Below are positions 34,887-43,388 of a DNA stretch of 64,000 nt, in pieces. Position 1 is the first letter of the stretch. Each line of letters begins with the position of its first letter. Location: assembly GCA_019279435.1 (NCBI GenBank), contig JAAALK010000082.1, positions 19,435,116 through 19,499,115 of the forward strand. Reading direction: 5' to 3'. The position numbers were made by a program, and so were the translations under genes. The notes below the pieces were generated by a model. It was given only the letters and a program-made list of their open reading frames with translations, was not told the origin of the DNA and searched no databases. This DNA is from Zizania palustris (Eukaryota > Streptophyta > Magnoliopsida > Poales > Poaceae).

Positions 34887-36321
34887 CCTTTGGTCTTTCT
34901 TTTCGCTGTGTGACCAGCGTGCTACACAACTGTTCAGCATATAAACATACCGCCTGATATATCTGCTCGGATTTTGTTATATCTACTTGTAATAATAGTT
35001 ATATCTATTTTTGAGTTTTAGTGAATTGTTGTACATATACTCCCATCCTAGTATACAAGTCATCGTTATCTTTGCATCAGAAACTAGCATGGGGACCTGA
35101 GAAGCATGCTCATCAATCTTTTTTTTGTCAAATGGTACATCCACGTATTAATCATAAACCTTAAGCCATGGGTAATTTAGTTATGGGACAGATGTACATA
35201 GGATACACCTTTTTTTCACATTCTGGACATGTTTCAGGTTTCTTCCTGGAGGCTGGAGCAAGAATCTGTTCCCGCCTGGTGGGTCTATCTATTATCTCAG
35301 CTCAACAATCTTTGTGGTTTCCTTAAATTTTAATGAGTTTGGATTGCAGTGAGCAATAATACGGTGAGAGAAATCCCCGCAGATCTCACGCCTGCCTTGA
35401 TTGAATTTCAGATAGCGATCGATCTGGTTGTGCGGAGACGTCGGCTGGTTTGGATGCGAGATCGTTCGACACCGACTGGACCAACAGCAACCTTATACGC
35501 GTGCCATGTCGCAAGTTCGCAACTGCACAAGCAGATACAGGCAGTGACAGCACAGTACAGTTCATGGGTGCATATCCCGATTCAACGATCGATGCTTCTG
35601 CGATCTCTACAGCTTCCCTACAAAATCTGATGAAAAGTGGGGAAAAAGACGTAAAGTAAAGTAAAGTAAGGCAGGAACGGCAGCATGCAATGCAACTTCG
35701 TCGTTGACGGGCGACTAAGCCTAGCCTAGGCGACACTGATGGATGGATGGAGATCGAGGATGCCGATACCGGTGCCGATGCCGTGGAGGACGGCAGTAAT
35801 CCGGTGCTGCGTGTGGTGAAAAATGGTGCAGTACTGCACCATGCGCCACTGCGGCAGCCTGCATGCAAGGCATGCGCTCAGATGGGCAGACGATCGCTGG
35901 CCTCTGCTGGTGTGCAGCAAAGCGGGCGCCGGGCGGGAGAGCAAAAACGGCAGGCGGCTGTTCTGGTGGCGGCAGCTTTGTGGAATCCCTTCGTTCCGCT
36001 GAGGGCTGAGGCGTGGTGACGATGATGATGGCCCTGGTGCGTGCATCAGGCACGCAGGCAGGCAGGAGGTGTGTCGCGCGGTCGGCTAGCCTGCAGCGTG
36101 CATGGCGTCGTACGTTGCCGTCGCGTGGCGCCCGCAATCGGCCGCTTCGCGCAGGCAGGTCAGCGTGGCGTGGCGTGGCATGGGAACGGTTCGGGACGGC
36201 GTGCGCGGGAGAGAGAGACCGTGACGTGCGGCCTGCCAGCCGGGCAGGTGCGCGCATGCGGGACACATGCCCCGCCGTATAGTGCGGGGAAAATACATAC
36301 GTCGGGGGGCCAGGCCGCTCA
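34762..36321 (+). other. 3' flank of unknown gene (copy 1), including possible spliced UTR
   Basis: Follows the stop codon. It holds the (AT)n tract and T-rich sequence. A possible donor (CCTG-GTGGGTC, about 35279) and acceptor (TTGGATTGCAG, about 35349) suggest a UTR intron. From 35400 to 36300 it becomes GC rich with many overlapping open frames on both strands, none of which resembles a known protein. The same sequence recurs at 59332-60885. Confidence 0.4.
34859..34886. repeat. (AT)14 microsatellite, copy 1
   Basis: About 14 AT dinucleotides in the 3' flank of the unknown gene. The duplicate at 59429-59450 has about 11, a three-unit length polymorphism between the copies. Confidence 0.9.
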
Positions 36322-37253
36322 CCTAGCCGAGATCTGTTCTAAACACGATGGAAAGAGATATCGAGCACACGTATGCACCATACGTGACACGTGTCTTTCA
36401 CTTCAATCCAATGGTAGTGGCTCTGCTGCTCATGGTGCCGCAGCTCCGTAGCTCCTCTTTCCATCATGTTTAGAACATATCTCGGCTAGGTTTCCATCTA
36501 CACTACATCGAGCTGAGCAAAGATGATCGTTCTGTTCGGCATGTTGGCATCGTCGCGTGTGCCAGTCGGGGTGGTGAACATCACCAAGATGTCGAAGTAC
36601 TGCTGCCGCAACGCGCACACACAAACAATAGATCTATGAGAAGCAGTCGGCGCAGTTGACGTTGGAGTTGACGCTGGAGCTGCTCGTCGACTGCACCAAC
36701 TAGTGCCTCCCGAACACCCGGCGTGCCTGACGCCTGGAACAAGTTGCTCCCTTGGAAGCTCTTCTTCCCCACGCATGACCAAGTGCTTGACATCACATCG
36801 TCCTCACTAATTTAGCTGTCGTGTGTCGACGAATGCAATGTGGCTGAAATCTCAATCTTAATAAATGATTATAGATCGAAGCCAACTTTTACTTGCATGT
36901 ACAAATCCACGGTCTTGCATCGAGATTAAAATCTCATAACCTCAAACACACAAATCTTGAGCTGAGTACCAATGGATTGAAGATCGTCTGAGCGACATCG
37001 TCCATGTGGGTAGGTGAACGCCAGTCAAGGCCGCCGTGCCTTCGCGCTGTCGATCCCCCGCTCCCTCACGCCGCACGAACAAAACACCGAACAGCACGCC
37101 GAACAGATCGATTGTCTTTGCTCAGCTCGATGCAGCATAGATGGAAACCGAGCCGAGATATGTGCTAAACACGATGGAAAGAGGAGCCGCAGAGCCACTA
37201 CCATTGGATTGAAGTGAGAGACACGTGTCGCGTATCGAGCACACGTATGCACA
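36322..37253. repeat. Compound inverted-repeat structure (fold-back element candidate), copy 1
   Basis: Three related blocks. A short stem pairs 36322-36356 with 36456-36490 (33 of 35 bases by eye, 99-base loop). A longer pairing joins 36383-36547 with 37089-37231 in inverted orientation, with a spacer of about 540 bp. The 20-bp word TATCGAGCACACGTATGCAC occurs in direct orientation at 36359-36378 and 37234-37253, just outside the long arms. This suggests a MULE- or fold-back-like non-autonomous element, but no 8-10 bp target duplication could be assigned. No coding capacity. Confidence 0.7.
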
Positions 37254-37577
37254 GGAAGAGCAGTGCATTCAGTATGCACTGAATTTTTTTCCGGCCGGGC
37301 TCGGTCGGTTGGAGCGAGTTGGTTGGTTCTGGTGGCCAGTTAGCCGTTGCCGCCGGCGCCATACTTATGCTATGACGAAAATTATTTTACATGTGCTAAA
37401 GGATTTTCGTCAGTTGCTATATATAATGTTTTCATGTAAAATGATTTCTACCTGCAGTTCTTTATCAACATTACGTGGAAATGCAACTTGACTGCATACT
37501 AAAATGACAGATTTATATATATTCATAATCATTATTCACACAAATTCAGATTCTAAACTACTCCATATCCCACCTAT
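37254..37577. other. Spacer between inverted-repeat structure and CACTA element
   Basis: 324 bp with a GC-rich patch (ccggccgggctcggtcgg) followed by AT-rich sequence ending in the CACTA target site TAT. No gene is seen. Confidence 0.4.
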
Positions 37578-39446
37578 CACTACGGGAAACATGGTGTTTG
37601 CCGAGTGCCAAAGGCACTCGGCGAAGCCTTATTTATACTTGACAAACGCTTCGCCGAGTGTTACACTCGACAAACACCATTCGGTAAACACGTCATCGGT
37701 GAACTCATCTTTGCCGAGTGCTTTTTTCGGGGCACTCGGCGAACCCTTCGCCGAGTGCTACACAAGACACACGGCAAAAAAACCAACTTGACAGGAGAAA
37801 AACGATCGTGACGGGAGGTTTGCCGAGTGTCAAAATGTGTTACTTGGCAAACTTAAAAACAGAAAATAAAAAAACAGGACGCTCGTGGCGATGACGGAGC
37901 GGCGCGGCCGGGGTGGCGCGGTGAGGCCGGGGCGGGCGCGGCCGGGGATGGCGCGGCGAGGCCGGGGAAGTGAGGCCGGGGGCGGGGCGGAGCCGGCCGC
38001 GGGGCGCCAGGGGCGGGGCGGCACTGGCCGCGCTGCATCAGGGGTGGGGCGGCACCAGCACCAGCGGCGTGGCGACAACGACGGTGACCCGCCGGTGGTT
38101 CATGGAGAGGGGAGGAGGGAGGAAGAAGAATGGAGAAGAGAGGTGAGGTGTAGGAAAGTATTTAAAAAGAGATTGAAAGTTTTGAAAAAAAATGACGCCG
38201 ATTTTGAAAATTTTGCGGGAAATATGAGCGGGAAACGAAATTTTGTCTTCGCCGAGTGCAACACTCGGCAAATATTTTATATTTGCTGAGTGTCTTGAAT
38301 ATGGCACTCGGCAAACTTTTTTTTATTTTTCAAATTTGTTCAAATTTGTTTTTCATTATTTTCTTTGATAAAATTTGTAAAAATACGGTGGGTCATAATA
38401 AAAATATTTTTTCTTTAATTTAGTTGAATAATTTAGTTTATTATTTTATGCACTTTTAGTTCAATTTTGATATGTTTTAATTTAAATCCTATAAACATAC
38501 TTAATGAATGAAAAATAGCTAACAGAACTAGAAAAATTTGAAATTTTTACATGAGATAAGTTATGTTGTATTTTGAGTGTAGAAAACATTTGAAGTATAA
38601 AATGATTTAACCATTAAACTTTTTTCAAACCAATCTCATTTCTTCTCCAAACCCTAATTCTTTCTCCCACAATCTCCGATTTCTAAACACTCTACGTGAT
38701 AATTTCATCGAAACATTTTTAAATTTCATATAATAACACCATGACAAGTCTCATATTTTTTAGACTTCAATTTATTTGTTTAGAATTAAAAAACTATTGA
38801 GATCGACGTTGCCGATAGAGTGTTGCAACATAAAATTTTCAAACATTCTTTAAATTTAGTGCATTCAAACTCATAATATACTATGAAACATAAATATGAA
38901 TTTTCTATATTTTTTCTTAATTATTTTAGGCACTTGTAGTTCAAATTCCACCTATTTCAATTTAAATCCTAAAAACATATTTAATAAATTAAAAATAACA
39001 AACTGAACCAAAAATGTGAATTTTTTACATGAGATAACATATGTTATATTTGGATTGTAGAAAAAAAATTCAAGATAAAACGAAATTGGAAATATCCTAT
39101 AGGATCGAAATATAGGATCGAAATAAGGTTTACACACAGAAAAAAAATATTGGGTTCGCCGAGTGTTTTTTAAAAAGCACTCGGCGAACCAAGTGTCTTT
39201 GCCGAGTGTATTTTAAAAAACACTCGGCAAACCTGAAAAAAAATTCGTCCCACACAATCACACCGTCATGACGCTCGTTAGTATCGCGTGTGCTGAGTGT
39301 TTTTTAAAAAAACACTCGGCAAATATTTCTTTTGCCAGGTGTTTTTAGTTTACCGAGTGTTTTTCAAAAAACACTCTGGCAAACCAAGTTTTGCCGAGTG
39401 CCCGAAAAAATGCACTCGACAAGCAAACATGTCGTTTCCCGTAGTG
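37578..39446. mobile_element. Non-autonomous CACTA (En/Spm-type) transposon, complete, copy 1
   Basis: 1,869 bp. Left end CACTACGGGAAACATG and right end CATGTCGTTTCCCGTAGTG form terminal inverted repeats, and the 3-bp target duplication TAT is present at 37575-37577 and 39447-39449. Subterminal regions carry many TTTGCCGAGTG / CACTCGGCAAA words in both orientations (37600-37860, 38250-38310, 39155-39425), the expected transposase-binding repeats. The interior has a GC-rich block (37885-38140), then AT-rich DNA. No TNP2-type transposase is encoded, so it would depend on one supplied elsewhere. Confidence 0.93.
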
Positions 39447-39449
39447 TAT

Positions 39450-41320
39450 ACTGTTACGTTTTTTTCTAAACAGTATGTACAGTGACCAAAGAAAGGCGCG
39501 TGTAGAAACTTTTGTGTAGTGTCACATGTGTTTGAGCAACCAGATTTTAGCGGCGGCGTGGAGAGATATTGCACGGTGATTGCGTTAGCTGAATTGCTGA
39601 TATAGAGGTTTTCAACTAGAACTAATACTCTACCTTTACGGGTCGAGAAGTCTAACTAGTACTAATACTATTGCTCGTATCTTACTGAATAGACATATCA
39701 GTTAGTGCTAAAAATTAAACCTTTAATACTGGTTAGACATATCATATGGTACTAAACATGCAATTTTTATTTTGATTGAGACTGTTCATACTTATGGCGT
39801 ATGGTTTTTAGTTTCTTTTTCATATGTTTTTGGTTGAGTTTTACAATTGTTTTTCACTTAAGTCGATAGTCACTGAAAAAAACGATATATATAAGTCTTT
39901 ACATACAATATTTTCACTGAATACAATTTGAATTTTAACCCTAAACTCTAAACTTTATTCTTGATCATCGTCCTTCTTCTCATCACCATCATCAGCCTCA
40001 TCATTGTTATCATTGTCCTCACCGTTGCCTTCATTTCTTCTTGCAAGTCATCATCATAATTGTGTTCCTTCTCATCGTCTCGGTGGCAATGACATCAATA
40101 AAATTACAAATATAATTAGTACATGTATTCACGCCTGAATTTGAATCAAAGTCTTTCCCATCGCCCTAGCCACCTCTGAATCCTGTTCTCAATAACCCAC
40201 ACAATGCAACAATCATTGGAGGTTGTTGAGGAAGCCGTGAATCAAACTTGCACAGAAAAGAGAAGTAATAAAACCACTGCATTAAGAAACAAAATGAACA
40301 AATCAAAAATGGCGGAGAACCGTGCGTGCAAGAGAAAAATAGAGAACAAGAGGCAGAAAGAGACTGTTGGCAAAAGAACAGAGATAACAAGTACACACCG
40401 CTAGATGACACCTATTAATATAGTTGAATATAGTTGTACCTTTAGTACCAATTAATATTATTTGTTGGTACTTGATACGAGCGAGGATGCGCCCAACCTT
40501 CGTGATGTGGAAATGAAGATACTCGTGAAACCTGATGAGTCTTGTATAGCCAATCATTGTATGTACAATAATTATCCAACCCCGCGTTGGCCACTTAACC
40601 AAGTCAAGTGGATTACAATCCTTACTACAATCACAAAGCGCTTGCAAGAACAATGAGAAGGAATGCACAATCTCAGATACGATTCTACCTATGGCTAGAA
40701 CACTCAAGAAAGTATAGAAGCATACTATTTTATTCCAAATTTGTGCCCCCTCATAGAGGAGAATACTCATATATATATGAGAGAGGGTTGACAGTTTTAC
40801 AATGGCTAAAAATGCTAGTTATGGTGCATAATACCCTAATTAAATAGAATAATAAACAGAGGCAGTTCTAGTCATCCATTTAAATAGGCACCAATTTTTT
40901 GGTTGTTACTTTATTTGGCAGATAACTCAGTGCTCAGATTGAATTAAGCTATGAGGCCAAATTCATTGGAAAGCTTATGAGATAAGTTTTTTAGGTTGTG
41001 GCTAAACATTGCAATGAGAGCTCTAATTCATCTTCTATGTACATTTTTCTCCCAACAAGTTATTGGAACTCGAAATGACTTCATTGATATTTTTTGCTTG
41101 GTTAATGGTTTGGTGGTGCTCTTTCTAGGATTCTCTATTGTCTTCATACCTAAGAACAATGAATTTATGTGCATGAGGTAACAATTAATTCTCATAGGTA
41201 ATATTGACTGAATTCACCTATTGGTTAATTTGTTTAGCTTGAGCACATGGTATTGGTCTTTACAATTGACCTCCTCCACGGGCCTATGTTTTGGCACAAC
41301 CTCTGTTCTAGTGTGGTCTC
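39450..41320. other. Unclassified AT-rich DNA between CACTA and copia elements
   Basis: No gene is supported. It contains repeated 'accttta-gtac / taatact' words (39610-39760, 40438-40480) resembling subterminal repeats of DNA transposons. On the minus strand near 40070-39960 a short frame encodes a very acidic peptide (Asp/Glu/Asn rich), possibly a transposase-tail fragment. The last five bases (GTCTC) are the target duplication of the copia insertion. Confidence 0.35.
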
Positions 41321-43323
41321 TGAGGAGCCATGCTGAATAGCGTGGGCCTCATGGCTCTAGAGGTGATGAGTCATTGTCAACGATAGTCAACAAGGACTGA
41401 AGAAGAAAAGAGATATGCTGTTTCAAGGGCCGCGTGTGACTCAGGTACACGGGCAGCGAGCGACTGTCGGGCAGAGAAGGCTGCGAAGTCGGGCTGGCCC
41501 AATCCGGGTGCATGGGCCAGAAGCAGTAGAAGACCCACTGGGCTATTTGACCAGGACTGACTCAGGTACACGGGCGGTGAGCGATTGCCGGGCTGAGAGA
41601 GCTGCGGAGTCGGGCCGGCCCAATCCGGGTACCTGGTGCAAAGCTGGTGGAGGCTTTGTCAGTTTCGGCGTAAAACTGACAACCGTTGATTCTGTATCCG
41701 ACTGTCCAGAAGAGTAGCTTCCGGATATGTCATCTGTTACTCTAGGCCCACAGTCAGTCAGTTGTGTCTGTAAAAATACCTAAGGGCAGTAGAGTCTTTT
41801 TCTGTATTTTTGAGTCTGTAAAAACCCTAAGGGGCTGGTAGAATATTCCTAGTGTTGGGCTGCCTATAAATAGCACCCCAATCCCTAGGGTTTGGACTAC
41901 CCTTTTGTGCTGAAATCAAATCCACCTTTTTGGGTCACTTTGTCTCCTCCCTTCTCTCTCCTGTGTGCGCCGCCAGGGCTTGTCTCTCACTGTTCTTGCA
42001 TTATTTGGCTCAAATCTGTTGAATGCATTTAATCCTTTGTCTCTGGTGAATTTATTGCTTGCATCTTGTTCGGTTTGGGAAGTTAATGCCTTGGGCACGA
42101 GCTGGTGATTTTATTTCTTGGGGAGAAGCTTCTTCTGTGGCTTGTGTTCTTCACGGTGGGAGTACTAGTTCTTGCTGTTGCAAGTAGTACTACCTTGCTG
42201 TAGCTACAGTGTCCTGTAGCAGCTTTTCACCTTCTATTGCCCAGCTTTTTGATCGAAGCTGACAATCTCTTTTACCTTTTTCTGGGTATGTCTGGCGAAG
42301 CTCGTTTCAGTGCGAAGCCCGTCAACTCCGTGAGGCAGGCTCCGATCGAACATCTTTAAAGGCTTCGCTCAGACTTCGAACCAAAATCTTTGTGTCCTGT
42401 GTTGCTAGCTTCAAAGTATTTTCTAAACGGACAGCATCGCATACTTCGATCGACAGTGCGAAGGTACTCCGACCCTAGCTGTTCGAAGTTCACACTTCGT
42501 TAAGTTTCGGAGTTGTCATCGAAGTTTGCCCTTCCACTTAGCTTCACATTGGTTTCTTGGTAGCCTGTCACCCTTCGCTTCTTTGTTCGGAGCTTGTTCT
42601 CTTCAAAGGTAAAGCTGTGGGCTTCGGACTTGTTTTTTCTGTCACGTGACAGACTTCGCTTCTTTGTTCGAAGGTTGTCTGTTTGTGTGTTGTGTTCGAA
42701 GTTTTTGAGTTCGAAGGTTCAGCTTCGGAGCTTTCGGTTCTAAGTGTGTTCGAAGTTTTGTCTTCGTAGTGTACACTTCGAAGCAGGCTTCGGCACTGGT
42801 TTACTTCGCTCCGAAGCTCGTAACTTGAAGTTGTGTTCGAAGTCTTGTCTTCGAAGTGCTTACTTCGAACCAAGCTCCGGCACTGCTTTTACTTCACTCC
42901 GAAGTACACTTCGCTTCTTACCACTCCGAACTAGGCTAGACAGTGACACCTTCGGCACTTCGGACAGACTCCGTCACCATCCTCCGAAGCAGACTTCGAC
43001 GTGCGAAGGGGGCTTCGTCAAGTACCGAACAGGAGACAACTTTGGACAGTAACTTCTCTTTTCACTTTATACATACTTAGATCATTTCATTGAGAAGTAT
43101 AGGCTTGTTACAACTTGTTTATCTGCCTAGTTGCACCACTTTAGTTTTACACTGTTTATCTTCAGATGCTTCTAGGTTAGATACCTTTAGACTTAGGCCT
43201 TCTGTTTATTTTCTGCTGCGTAGTATTTTGAGGTGCGTTGGGTATTGGGAACAGGCCATTGATTCGAAAGAATTTTTAAGGCGCCCATTCACCCCCCCTC
43301 TGGTCGCTACTTTCGGTCCTACA
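41321..43323 (+). repeat. 5' LTR of the copia element
   Basis: 2,003 bp, TGAGGAGCCATG...GGTCCTACA. Contains a TATA box at 41864-41873, an imperfect tandem duplication of period 121 bp (GACTCAGGTACACGGGC at 41438 and 41559), and a stretch (about 42290-43020) with roughly thirty CTTCG/CGAAG words. A 68-bp segment (41401-41468) is absent from the 3' LTR. Confidence 0.95.
41864..41873 (+). promoter_or_regulatory. TATA box of the copia 5' LTR
   Basis: CTATAAATAG, conserved at 51297-51306 in the 3' LTR and, in altered form, in the older minus-strand copy. It is the likely Pol II promoter of the element. Confidence 0.7.
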
Positions 43324-43325
43324 AG

Positions 43326-43337
43326 TGGTATCAGAGC
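43326..43337 (+). other. Primer-binding site (tRNA-iMet)
   Basis: TGGTATCAGAGC starts 3 bp after the LTR end. It is the standard complement of the 3' end of initiator tRNA-Met used by plant copia elements. Confidence 0.9.
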
Positions 43338-43388
43338 AAGGTTAGGGTTTTTCTACACCTTAACCGGTTCTAAACCCCAGTAGTGACT

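Larger units (their letters stand above)
30798..39436 (+). repeat. Segmental duplication, copy 1 (as far as seen)
   Basis: Matches 55366-64000 in direct orientation almost base for base. Offset is 24,568 at the left end, 24,569 through the first four exons, 24,570 after the exon-5 indel and 24,564 after the (AT)n tract. Contains exons 2-5 of the unknown gene, the inverted-repeat structure and nearly the whole CACTA element. The true right end may lie further right (up to 55365 if the unit is tandem). Confidence 0.97.

Noticed and set aside
35386..36451. Open frames of 90-181 codons on both strands downstream of the unknown gene
   Set aside because: GC-rich and mutually overlapping, no recognisable domain, and compositionally biased (Arg/Ala/His). 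Not supported as genes in either duplicate.
37885..38289. 134-codon Gly/Arg-rich frame within the CACTA element
   Set aside because: Located in a GC-rich tandem-like block (GGCCGGGG words) and not transposase-like. A small indel in the second copy already breaks it, so there is no sign of constraint.
40303..40770. 155-codon minus-strand frame between CACTA and copia
   Set aside because: No recognisable motif, AT-rich with hydrophobic runs typical of non-coding translation; left unclassified.
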